A DNA stretch of 64,000 nt from Dyella dinghuensis (lineage in GTDB: Bacteria > Pseudomonadota > Gammaproteobacteria > Xanthomonadales > Rhodanobacteraceae). The notes below the pieces were generated by a model. The model ran no database searches. It was given only the letters and a program-made list of their open reading frames with translations, and was not told the DNA's origin. The translations under genes were made by a program, and so were the position numbers. Below are positions 16,201 through 23,446 of this stretch, piece by piece (the stretch's first letter is position 1; the number at the start of each line of letters is the position of its first letter). Where the stretch lies: the NCBI RefSeq assembly GCF_003977615.1, contig NZ_RYZR01000006.1, forward strand, positions 558,001-622,000, given 5' to 3'.

Positions 16201-16446
16201 GGAATCGATTTCCTCGACACCGGGGATGCGGCCGAGCTGGCGCTCCAGCGGCGCGGTGACCGTGGTGGCCATGGTCTCCGCGCTGGCGCCGGACATCTGC
16301 GCCGCCACGGCGATGCCCGGAAATTGCAGCGACGGAAAGGCGGCCAGCCCAAGCTCGATGTACGCGCAAATGCCGGCAATCAGCACGCCGATAGCGAGCA
16401 GCGATGTACCGGCAGGCCGGCGAATGATCGGTGCGAAAATATTCAT
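13267..16446 (-). CDS. RND efflux permease, HAE1/MdtBC-like (tandem copy B)
   Basis: A 1059-residue paralogue of the genes on both sides. I chose ATG 16446 (MNIFAPIIRRPAG), which aligns with the N termini of the other two copies; an open frame continues 11 codons upstream. The proton-relay motif VVDDAIVVIEN, the NVTSPQG loop sequence and the C-terminal LSTPAIYLWQHDRR plus basic tail are all present, so the protein looks functional. Differences cluster in the periplasmic loops (for example a Gly-rich insert NNGGAFGGAKG), where substrates bind, so the copies may differ in specificity or form mixed trimers as MdtB and MdtC do. It has its own promoter (16542-16601) and terminator (13214-13248). 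Confidence 0.9.
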   Translation of the reverse strand: MNIFAPIIRRPAGTSLLAIGVLIAGICAYIELGLAAFPSLQFPGIAVAAQMSGASAETMATTVTAPLERQLGRIPGVEEIDSDTNEGATQIIIQFDMGTNVDRAARDVQAAINAAMPQLPQQMASSPPQYFKFDTSQIPVLLLEVTSTSMAPDKLYDLADSYMKPLVSQIDGVAQVQVQGGAPHAVRVSLNSAALTAKGLVANDVANVLRAANVTSPQGVLSDGVRQMTVTANDSLRNASDFASLVIANQKGIPVHLSDVATVESGQQDIYQAAWFNTQHAVGLNINKRPEANAAALVKQIKDSIPRLKATLPADVQITPIFDLTASTTSALHEVELALLLSIVMVALVMLVFLRRARPTVIAMLSVPLSLAGAFVVMWGFGFTLNMLSLIALVLCIGFVVDDAIVVIENIFRHMEAGTEPLEAALIGVREIGFTVISITLSLIAVFAPLLFGHSGLVMVMREFSVTLISTIIISAVVSLTLTPALCGRYLTREQPGQHEPGRLEQTAERFDRWMLAIYEKGLNWSMRHRRIMRWQPILLLVLTVVLAVAVVKTAGGDFMPKSDSGIAQAFLIADANISPEKLTKLTQTVYTTILADPAVQDVASVLGGGNSGGSVGNQASFFIDLKPKGTGPNDRHDSADKVAARLSEKFKKLTDADVSVTSLQLFGNNGGAFGGAKGQFTFNLTSNSGDSLQEPTLRMAREMRKMKQFRDVSTSFDSIGKQQLIEVDRNAASRMQVNMGQVDQVLFDAFGQTPVSVIYSDVNQYQVILVADNADSLRPETLLNLYVRSTQNKMVPLSAIAHIKPYIAPIDVQHYKQLEAASINYNVADGVTQTDALKLIDVAMLNAQVPPGITKQYTGDNQRLQEGGVNSLLLLVAVIMAMYIVLGILYESLIHPLTILSTLPAAGMGAFLAMLVTQTQLTTMSVIAVLMLIGIVKKNAILMVDFALVAEREHGRSPPEAIREAALVRFRPITMTTLVAMGAALPLAIGFGIGSEMRQPLGIAILGGLLVSQLLTLLSTPAIYLWQHDRRERKAARKARRAEKRRLRELGRQIPATE

Positions 16447-16541
16447 GCGACGGCACGCCCTTCCAGGTTGGGCGCACACAGTCGATCTAAGGGCCGGCCC
16501 TCGGCGGGGCGGCCACGGTACAGAGTCATATCCATAACGGT

Positions 16542-16601
16542 TTCATACCCTCCTGGCCGACTCTGCAAATGTGCCTGAAGTCCAGCCGTGCCGAAAGACA
16601 G
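16542..16601 (-). promoter_or_regulatory. Promoter and shared operator element, RND copy B
   Basis: Minus strand: a conserved 37-bp element (16565-16601; its distal dyad is degenerate, GTGCC-GAAA-GACAG), -35-like TTTGCA (16564-16569), 16-bp spacer, -10-like TATGAA (16542-16547). The predicted 5' UTR is about 90 nt, matching copies A and C. A 9-bp hairpin (CGCCCGTGT / ACACGGGCG, 16603-16630) immediately upstream may end the copy A transcript. The remaining gap to 16689 shows nothing further. Confidence 0.6.
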
Positions 16602-16688
16602 GCGCCCGTGTCATGGTCCACACACGGGCGATTTAGTTCCCGGCTGGCGCGACTGCCGGCCAGGAATCGAACGATCCGGCGGCCGGAC

Positions 16689-19600
16689 TCAATCCGCTGC
16701 CGGAATCTGTCCCCCCAGTTTGCGCAGCCGTCGCTCCGCCCGGCGCTGCTTGCGCTTCGCCTTGCTTATGCGGCGATCGTGCTGCCAGAGATAAATCGCC
16801 GGGGTGCTGAGCAAGGTCAGCAGCTGGGACACGAACAGGCCGCCCAGAATGGCGATACCCAGCGGCTGGCGCATCTCCGAACCGATACCGAAGCCGATCG
16901 CCAGCGGCAGTGCCGCACCCATCGCCACCAACGTGGTCATGGTGATCGGGCGAAAGCGCACCATGGCGGCCTCGCGAATGGCCTCGGGCGGCGGCAGGTC
17001 GCGTTCGCGTTCGGCGACCAGCGCAAAGTCGACCATCAAGATGGCGTTCTTCTTCACGATGCCGATCAGCATCAGCACCGCGATGACCGACATGGTGGTG
17101 AGCTGCGTATGCGTAATCAGCATCGCAAGGAATGCCCCCATGCCAGCGGCCGGAAGCGTGGAGAGGATCGTGAGCGGATGAATCAGGCTTTCATAGAGAA
17201 TGCCCAGCACGATGTACATCACCAGAATCACCGCCGCAAAAACAATCAGCGCGTTCTCCAGTGCTTCGATCAAGCGCTGATTGTCGCCGGTGTAGCGCTT
17301 GGTCACGCCCGGCGGCAATTGCGCCGCAAACATCGCCTGATCGACGAACTTCAAACCATCGGCTTGCGTGATGCCATCGGAAAGGTTGTAGCTGATCGTG
17401 GACGATTCCGTCTGGTTGAAATGTTGCACATCGATCGGCGTAATGAAGGGCTTGATATGCGCCATCGCCGATAACGGCACCATCTTGTTTTGCGTACTGC
17501 GCACGTAGGTGTTCAGCAGCGTATCCGGGCTCAGCGAGTCGGCATTGCTGGCCGACAGCACCACGCGGTATTGATTGATATCCGAATAGATCACCGACAC
17601 GGGATTTTGCCCAAACGCATCGACGAGCGCCTGATCGATCTGTCCCATGCCCACTTGCAGACGCGACGCCGCATTGCGATCGACTTCCAGCAATTGCTGC
17701 TTGCCGATGCTGTCGTAACTGGTAGTGACGTTGTTGAACTGCTTCATCTTGCGCATCACCTGCGCCAGCCGCAGCGTGGCTTCCTGCAGTGGCGCACCGG
17801 TCGTGCTGTCCAGATCGAATGCGTATTCGCCGCCGCCTTTGTTGCTGGGGCCGCCAAGGAACTGCAGGCCACGCATGGTGATCTGCATATCCGGCAGCTT
17901 TTTGTATTGCTTGTCGAGGCGCTCGATCACTTTGTCCAGCGAATCGGGTCGCATGCCCGGGCCTTTGCCAAGCGGCTTGAGATCGACGAACAGCGTCGAC
18001 TGATTGCCCACCGCGCCATTGTTGTTATTGCCGCCGAGAATAGTCGTGACGTCGACGACATCCGGGTCGGCCTGCATGATGCTGGCGACGGCCTGCGTGC
18101 GCGTAGCCATCAGGGACGGCGAGATATTCGCATCGGACGTCATCTGCAAGATCAACATGCCGGTGTCTTCCTTCGGCATGATTGCGCCGCCGGCGGTCTT
18201 CGCGACGAAGATGGCGAGCCCCACGGTCAGCAACAATAGAATCAACGGCTGCCAGCGCATGACGCGGCGATGATGCATCGCCCAATCCAGACCGCGTTCG
18301 TAAATGCATAGCAAAGAGCGATCGAAGCGTTCGAAGAATGCTTCAATCCTGCCGGGACGGCGCTCGCCGGGTTTTTCCTCCAGCAGATAACGGCCGCAAA
18401 GCGCGGGCGTCAGTGTCAGCGATACCAGCGCCGAAATCACGATGGTCGAAATCAACGTCACCGAGAATTCGCGCATCAACATCACCAGCGTGTTGTTGCC
18501 GAATACCATCGGGGCGAAAACGGCGACCAGCGAAACGGTAATGGAAATGACCGTAAAGCCGATCTCGCGCACGCCGAGCAGCGCAGATTCCAGCGGCTCC
18601 ATGCCGTGTTCCATGTGCCGCACGATGTTTTCGATCACCACGATCGCATCGTCGACGACGAAACCCACGCACAGCACCAGCGCGATCAACGACAAGGTGT
18701 TGAGCGTGAACCCCAGCGCAAACATCACCACGAACGCACCCGCCAGCGACAACGGCACGCTGAACATGGCGATGACCGTGGGCCGCACACGCCGCAGGAA
18801 CACCAGCATTACCAGCGCGACCATGATGATGCTGAGCAACAGCGCGATCTCGACTTCACGCAATGCGGACTTGGTGGATTGGGTAAGATCGAAGATCGGC
18901 GTGATCTGCACATCCGCCGGCACCAGATTTTGAAGCGCAGGAAGCCGGTTGCGAATCTCCTGCACGACTTCGACGGAATTCGCGTCGGGCCGTTTGCTGA
19001 TCTGCATCGACACGGCGCGCTGGCCGTTGAACCATGCGGCTTGATATTTATCCTGTTCGCCGCTTGTCACGGCGGCGACATCGGAAAGGCGCACGGGTAT
19101 GCCTTTCTGATTGGCGATCACCAGCGAGCCGAAGTCTTGCGGACTGTGCAAGGCATCGTTGGCAGTGACGGTCATCTGCGTCATGCCATTGCTGAGAATG
19201 CCTTGCGGCGAGGTGACGTTCGCCGCGCGCAACGCATTGGCAATGTCGTTGGCGGTAAGGCCTTTGGCCGTGAGCGCCGCGTTGTTGATCGTCACGCGCA
19301 CCGCGTGAGGTGTGCCGCCAAACACCTGCACCTGCGCAACGCCGGGAATCTGAGCCACGGCAGGCATCAACAGCGTATCGGTGAGATCGTAGAGTTTGTC
19401 GGGCGGCATGCCCGTCGACGTCAACGAAATCAGCAGAATCGGAATCGATGCCGTATCGAATTTGAAATACTGCGGCGGCTGCATGTTCGTCGGCAGGTCG
19501 GGCTGGGCCGCGTTGATGGCGGCCTGCACATCACGTGCGGCCTTGTCCGCGCTGCGTCCGAAATTGAACAGGATGCGGATCTGCGTGCCGCCCGCATTGG

Positions 19601-19850
19601 TGTCCGAATCCATTTCCTGAATATCGGGAATGCGCCCAAGCTGACGTTCCAGCGGTGCGACAACCGTTGCGGCCATCGTTTGCGCATCCGCGCCCGGATA
19701 TTGCGCGATGACGACGAGTCCAGGGAAATCCAGCGACGGCAACGCCGCCACGCCCAGCAACAAATAGCCGCAAAAACCGGCAATGGTCAAACCGATCGCC
19801 AGCAGCGAGGTGCCGATCGGTCTGCGAATGATGGGTGCAAAAACGTTCAC
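16689..19850 (-). CDS. RND efflux permease, HAE1/MdtBC-like (tandem copy A)
   Basis: A 1053-residue, promoter-proximal member of the RND triplet (MNVFAPIIRRPIG at the N terminus). It has the same two-half architecture, VVDDAIVVIEN relay motif and LSTPAIYLWQHDRR C terminus, and only the last basic tail differs (RRISKAKRKQRRAERR). It lies 216 bp downstream of the btuB-like gene on the same strand, but a hairpin at 20035-20056 and its own promoter at 19947-20007 argue against simple read-through from the riboswitch. HAE1 permeases normally work with a membrane fusion protein and a TolC-like channel; neither gene is next to the triplet. Confidence 0.9.
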   Translation of the reverse strand: MNVFAPIIRRPIGTSLLAIGLTIAGFCGYLLLGVAALPSLDFPGLVVIAQYPGADAQTMAATVVAPLERQLGRIPDIQEMDSDTNAGGTQIRILFNFGRSADKAARDVQAAINAAQPDLPTNMQPPQYFKFDTASIPILLISLTSTGMPPDKLYDLTDTLLMPAVAQIPGVAQVQVFGGTPHAVRVTINNAALTAKGLTANDIANALRAANVTSPQGILSNGMTQMTVTANDALHSPQDFGSLVIANQKGIPVRLSDVAAVTSGEQDKYQAAWFNGQRAVSMQISKRPDANSVEVVQEIRNRLPALQNLVPADVQITPIFDLTQSTKSALREVEIALLLSIIMVALVMLVFLRRVRPTVIAMFSVPLSLAGAFVVMFALGFTLNTLSLIALVLCVGFVVDDAIVVIENIVRHMEHGMEPLESALLGVREIGFTVISITVSLVAVFAPMVFGNNTLVMLMREFSVTLISTIVISALVSLTLTPALCGRYLLEEKPGERRPGRIEAFFERFDRSLLCIYERGLDWAMHHRRVMRWQPLILLLLTVGLAIFVAKTAGGAIMPKEDTGMLILQMTSDANISPSLMATRTQAVASIMQADPDVVDVTTILGGNNNNGAVGNQSTLFVDLKPLGKGPGMRPDSLDKVIERLDKQYKKLPDMQITMRGLQFLGGPSNKGGGEYAFDLDSTTGAPLQEATLRLAQVMRKMKQFNNVTTSYDSIGKQQLLEVDRNAASRLQVGMGQIDQALVDAFGQNPVSVIYSDINQYRVVLSASNADSLSPDTLLNTYVRSTQNKMVPLSAMAHIKPFITPIDVQHFNQTESSTISYNLSDGITQADGLKFVDQAMFAAQLPPGVTKRYTGDNQRLIEALENALIVFAAVILVMYIVLGILYESLIHPLTILSTLPAAGMGAFLAMLITHTQLTTMSVIAVLMLIGIVKKNAILMVDFALVAERERDLPPPEAIREAAMVRFRPITMTTLVAMGAALPLAIGFGIGSEMRQPLGIAILGGLFVSQLLTLLSTPAIYLWQHDRRISKAKRKQRRAERRLRKLGGQIPAAD

Positions 19851-19946
19851 CGGATCCCCTGCATCAAGGCGTCAGGCGAACGAAAGCCACGCACGCGCGT
19901 ACGGCGCATGCGTTGGCGCAAGAGAAAATGGCATGTTCATGGGCAC

Positions 19947-20007
19947 TTTATGCCTCAGGGAGCGGCCCCTGCGAATGTGCCTTAAGTCCGGCCATGCCGA
20001 AAGGCAT
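19947..20007 (-). promoter_or_regulatory. Promoter and shared operator element, RND copy A
   Basis: Minus strand: perfect dyad ATGCC-TTTC-GGCAT (19994-20007), GGACTTAAGGCACATTCGC to 19971, -35-like TTCGCA (19970-19975), 17-bp spacer, -10-like CATAAA (19947-19952). Start codon is about 90 nt beyond the predicted transcription start. Of the three copies this has the cleanest dyad. Confidence 0.6.
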
Positions 20008-20034
20008 AAATGTGAAAACGCTGCCTATGCAGCT

Positions 20035-20056
20035 AAGTCGCCGTCCCTGGCGACTT
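20035..20056 (-). terminator. Hairpin after the btuB-like gene
   Basis: A perfect 8-bp stem AAGTCGCC / GGCGACTT with a 6-nt loop begins 11 bp after the btuB stop codon. No T-run is visible directly after it on the minus strand. Confidence 0.5.
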
Positions 20057-20066
20057 CGAATGCAGC

Positions 20067-21992
20067 TCAGTGAATCGTGGGTGTGAAACGCAGCGTCAGA
20101 TACCAGGTGCGGCCCAGCTGGTTGTAGTAGTAGGCCGTTTCGTAGTTCTTGTCGAACACGTTCGCCAGGCGTGCTTCCACGCGCCAATCGGGGGCGAAGT
20201 TGTAGCTGGCGCGCAGGTCCGTGGTGGCGTATCCGCCCATGCGATACGCATTCGCGGCGTCGTCATAACGAGCATCGGCCGCGAAGAAGGTGGCGCCGAC
20301 ACCGAACTTGCCGAAACTGCGATCCACATCGATACGTGCCGTCTGCCTGGCGCGGCGCGGCAGAATTTTTCCGTAGTCGCCGTCATTGCCATCGTCCTTG
20401 GGCTGCAGCCACGTCAGGTAGTTCTGCACGCGCCAACCGTCCAGGTTGAAGCCGAACTGGCCTTCGACGCCGCGGATCAGTGCGCGGCTCACGTTTTCCG
20501 GAACGAATTCTTCATTCAACTCGATGAGATTGCTGATGCGCGTCTGATACGCATTGAGACCCCAGTTCCAGTTGTCCTGCTGCTGCGTGAGACCGATTTC
20601 GGCGCTGCGCGAGGTTTCGGGTTTCAGATCGGGATTGGACGTGGGCACGCCGCCGAACGCCGGGTAATACAGGTCGTCGAACGTCGGCGCGTGGAAGGCC
20701 GTGCCGTAGCTGGCCGACAGCACCAGGCCCTGATCGAAGTGATAACCCCACGATGCATCGCCGGTGTTGTGATTGCCGAACTGATCGTTGTGGTCGTGAC
20801 GCGCCGACAACTGCACTTCGTTCTGGCCGAACGTACCCTGATACTGCGCAAACGCACCGGCGTCGCCGCGGGTGGTTTGTTCAAACGCGGTGTCGCTGAA
20901 GATGTGTTCCTGCTCATAGTCCGCGCCAACGGTCAGCAATTGGCCAGGCGCCAGCGTGATGTCGTTCTGCCACGAGGCCTGATTGCGCCGCGAATCGAAG
21001 TAACCGGTACCCATGCGCGGGAAATACTCGCCGTAATAGACACCCTGATAGGTCGTGTCGTAATCGTCGCGGCTCTGACCGGCGCTCAGCGTCACTTTCC
21101 AGATATCGATCGGCGTGAAGGTCAAACGCGTGCCGGCGACGTATTGCTCTTCAACCGCATCGTCGCCGCTATATGGCGAGCCGGCGTATTCGACATTGCT
21201 CTTGCTGCGCAGCCAATCGAACACCAGCTCTGTACCGTTATCCCAGCGATAGCCGAAGTTGGCGAAGCCGTTCCAGTTGCGGTATGCATCGTCGCGCGGA
21301 TCGTCGACGAAACACGCGACGCCCAATTCCGCCGCGCCCATGCGACACGACGGAATGCCGCTGGTGTATTCGCCGCCCAGGCTGGCGTTGTACCAAAGAT
21401 GCGAATCGCCGCCGGACACGCCAGCCTGGCTGTTGATATAGCCGTGGCTGCCGCCGGTAACACTCACCGACGGTGCAATGCCGCCGTTGGGCTGGCCGTG
21501 ACGCGTAAAGATCTGGATCACGCCACCAATCGCGTCGGAGCCATACAGGCTGGCGCGCGGGCCGCGCACGATTTCGATGCGATCGATCGCTTCGACCGGC
21601 ACCTGTTCGAGCGCGGGAAGGCCCGTGCTGACCGAACCGATACGCACGCCGTCGATCAACAGCAACGTGTGATCGGCATTCGTGCCGCGCATATAGATGC
21701 TGGTTTGACCGCCGATGCCACCCGTTTGCGCGATCGACACGCCCGGCAACCCGGTTAGCAGATCCACCAGCGAGGTGGGCTGCAGTCGTTCGATATCGTC
21801 GCGTGTGATCACGGTGACCGACGACAGCGTGTCGTTTTCAGTCGTGGCGGTGCGCGTGGCGGTCACCACCACGGTTTTCAGCGTGGTGTTCTGGTCGTTC
21901 GACGGGTCGCTCGACGCGGTTTGCGCGTAAGCAAACGAGCTGCTCAGGCTGAGCGCAAGTATGGCGGCCGCCAGCGGAGTCTTCTTCAACAT
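20067..21992 (-). CDS. btuB: TonB-dependent vitamin B12 receptor BtuB
   Basis: A 641-residue outer-membrane receptor that would import cobalamins using TonB energy. The ATG at 21992 gives a clean signal peptide (MLKKTPLAAAILALSLSSSFAYA); a long in-frame extension upstream runs into the riboswitch and is not coding. The TonB box region is KTVVVTATR, followed by the plug with DLLTGLPGVSIAQTGG, LLLIDGVRIGS and IEIVRGPRASLYGSDAIGGVIQI, then a 22-strand barrel ending TLRFTPTIH. Length is close to E. coli BtuB (614). Assignment to cobalamin rests on the plug sequence and on the cobalamin riboswitch upstream at 22140-22330, so it is stronger than for most TonB receptors. Confidence 0.9.
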   Translation of the reverse strand: MLKKTPLAAAILALSLSSSFAYAQTASSDPSNDQNTTLKTVVVTATRTATTENDTLSSVTVITRDDIERLQPTSLVDLLTGLPGVSIAQTGGIGGQTSIYMRGTNADHTLLLIDGVRIGSVSTGLPALEQVPVEAIDRIEIVRGPRASLYGSDAIGGVIQIFTRHGQPNGGIAPSVSVTGGSHGYINSQAGVSGGDSHLWYNASLGGEYTSGIPSCRMGAAELGVACFVDDPRDDAYRNWNGFANFGYRWDNGTELVFDWLRSKSNVEYAGSPYSGDDAVEEQYVAGTRLTFTPIDIWKVTLSAGQSRDDYDTTYQGVYYGEYFPRMGTGYFDSRRNQASWQNDITLAPGQLLTVGADYEQEHIFSDTAFEQTTRGDAGAFAQYQGTFGQNEVQLSARHDHNDQFGNHNTGDASWGYHFDQGLVLSASYGTAFHAPTFDDLYYPAFGGVPTSNPDLKPETSRSAEIGLTQQQDNWNWGLNAYQTRISNLIELNEEFVPENVSRALIRGVEGQFGFNLDGWRVQNYLTWLQPKDDGNDGDYGKILPRRARQTARIDVDRSFGKFGVGATFFAADARYDDAANAYRMGGYATTDLRASYNFAPDWRVEARLANVFDKNYETAYYYNQLGRTWYLTLRFTPTIH

Positions 21993-22139
21993 GTCCGGTT
22001 CCCCTGCCGCGCGTCCCCGCGCGGCGTAAATAAATAAGCCGGCGAACAAGCGACAGAGAAGGAACGGAATAGCGGGCAGGCGAGATGTGGCGTCGGCACG
22101 CGATCCGAGCCTCGCCCACCGCGAGTTGCCAGAACCAAT

Positions 22140-22330
22140 GAATCGGGCCGGTCTCCGGACTCGCGAGGCGGTGCGATTGAATCGCACCCTCGAACGATGC
22201 CTTCCCATGCATACCGCACAGTGGCGTCGAACCGTTCGAAAAACTCGCTTACCGTTGCGGGGGCAGTGTCGGCATTGCTGAGCGAACAGCGCACCGGCTT
22301 CCCGTTTAATCCCTTGGACGTTCGTCCTTG
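22140..22330 (-). ncRNA. Cobalamin riboswitch
   Basis: On the minus strand the conserved blocks occur in order: CGGGAAGCCGGTG (22304-22292), GCCCCCGCAACGGTAAG (22264-22248), GCCACTG (22225-22219), GGGAAGG and the B12 box GAGTCCGGAGACCGGCC (22163-22147). This is the class-defining pattern of AdoCbl/cobalamin riboswitches. It lies about 150 nt before the btuB ATG and is expected to switch off btuB when cobalamin is plentiful, by terminator formation or by hiding the ribosome binding site. Outer boundaries are approximate. Confidence 0.92.
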
Positions 22331-22404
22331 GGACACCCGAAACCGGTGAATCTTAGCGGGCGCGTGGCTGGGCGGGCAAATAAGGGAGACACGCCATAAC
22401 ACCC

Positions 22405-22479
22405 GTCATCCCAGCGAAGGCTGGGATCCAGTGACGTCAAGGCAAAAAGACGCTGGATCCCAGCTTTCGCTGGGATGAC
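22405..22479. repeat. 75-bp inverted-repeat element
   Basis: Two 27-bp arms (22405-22431 and 22453-22479) are reverse complements with one mismatch, and each arm itself is a hairpin (CCCAGCGAAGGCTGGG). It lies between the btuB riboswitch and the GntR gene. This looks like a dispersed palindromic (REP/MITE-like) element of the GTCATCCCAGC type common in Proteobacteria. It might also end the GntR transcript. Confidence 0.75.
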
Positions 22480-22503
22480 GAGCAAAGGTGAGGAAACGCG
22501 GGT

Positions 22504-23256
22504 TCAGTCGGTCTGCAATTCGGCAACGAAGTCGTAGATATCGCCGCGATACCACGAGGTGGTGAATTCCACCACGCGGCCATCGTCGAGGAAGCCGCGC
22601 CGTTCGATATGCAGCCCCGCGCTACCTGCCGTGACATGCAGCAAGCGCGCCTGCCGCGCACCAAGCAACACAGCACGCAGCCGCTGCAAGGCACGCACAG
22701 GGCGGCAATTGTGGTGTTCCAGCGCCTCGTAGAGCGAGTCGTGCACTTCGTGCGGATCGGGCAGCACGCTGGCGGGCACGACGCTTCGTTCGATCGCCAG
22801 CGGCTCGTCTTCCGCATAGCGCACTCGGTGCAGGCGGGCGACCAAGACGCCGGGCGAGAGATTCAGCGCCATCGATTCCTCCGGCGTCACCTCGCCCACG
22901 CTGCGTTCGAAAAACTCCGAGCGGGGATGCAGGCCGCGGGCGCGCAAGTCTTCCGTAAAGCTGGTCAGCCGCGACATCGGTTTGACGATGCGCTCGGCGA
23001 CGAACGTGCCCGCTCCATGGCGCTGCGTAAGCAACCCTTCCTCGACCAGCCCGGAAATGGCCTTGCGGACCGTCACGCGGGACAAACCCAAAGCCTGCGA
23101 TAAATCTCTTTCGCTCGGCAACGTTTGGCCCGGTTCGATATCGCGATGCTGGATGACATTGCGGATAGCCCGGCGCAGCCGCAGGTAGGCCAGCGGCTGG
23201 TGGGTGGTCGTATCGCGGCTCAGGCGCCGGTATTCGTCGGCCAGGGCGTTCTGCAT
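22504..23256 (-). CDS. GntR family regulator with UTRA domain (HutC type)
   Basis: A 250-residue repressor. ATG 23256 is preferred over the 6-codon-longer start because TGGTAT operator-like sequence lies immediately upstream. An N-terminal winged helix (residues ~20-85) contains LPSERDLSQALGLSRVTVRKAI and LTQRHGAGTFV, typical of the HutC subfamily; the rest is a UTRA effector domain that usually binds a sugar or sugar phosphate. It is divergent from zwf-pgl-edd-eda, so it is the obvious candidate regulator of that operon, with an Entner-Doudoroff intermediate as possible ligand (inference). In pseudomonads the equivalent control is by HexR, an unrelated RpiR-type protein. Confidence 0.88.
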   Translation of the reverse strand: MQNALADEYRRLSRDTTTHQPLAYLRLRRAIRNVIQHRDIEPGQTLPSERDLSQALGLSRVTVRKAISGLVEEGLLTQRHGAGTFVAERIVKPMSRLTSFTEDLRARGLHPRSEFFERSVGEVTPEESMALNLSPGVLVARLHRVRYAEDEPLAIERSVVPASVLPDPHEVHDSLYEALEHHNCRPVRALQRLRAVLLGARQARLLHVTAGSAGLHIERRGFLDDGRVVEFTTSWYRGDIYDFVAELQTD

Positions 23257-23446
23257 AGAAGCGCACCATACCAATGCCTAACCACTTCTACAACAGCCAG
23301 TTAGCCCCGGACCAAGGCCCGCTTAGGAAAAATTTGCATACGAATGCAGGGGTCCAGGCACTGGTATTGCCTGGTATGTCATTGGTACGATCAGGGTCCC
23401 CCGGTGGCCGCAGCCCCGCAGCCGCCAGCACCACACGAGGTGAGTT
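23257..23446. promoter_or_regulatory. Divergent gntR / zwf control region with TGGTAT repeats
   Basis: TGGTAT/C occurs at 23362-23367, 23372-23377 and 23383-23388 on the + strand, spaced 10-11 bp (one helical turn), and once on the - strand at 23268-23273 just before the gntR start. The longest shared form is ATTGGTAYGRT, found next to both genes. This is a plausible operator set for the GntR protein acting on itself and on zwf. No convincing -35/-10 pair could be fixed. Confidence 0.5.

Noticed and set aside
10911-19985. Long open frames on the + strand across the RND triplet (for example 10911-12341, 13582-15264, 18606-19985)
   Set aside because: All occupy the same antisense phase relative to the permeases and carry His/Arg/Gln-rich low-complexity sequence; the permease frames are unmistakable.
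20070-21758. 562-codon open frame antisense to btuB
   Set aside because: Shadow frame; the btuB frame has signal peptide, TonB box, plug and barrel.
22405-22479. Insertion sequence ends
   Set aside because: No transposase ORF lies between or beside the inverted arms; the element is only 75 bp.
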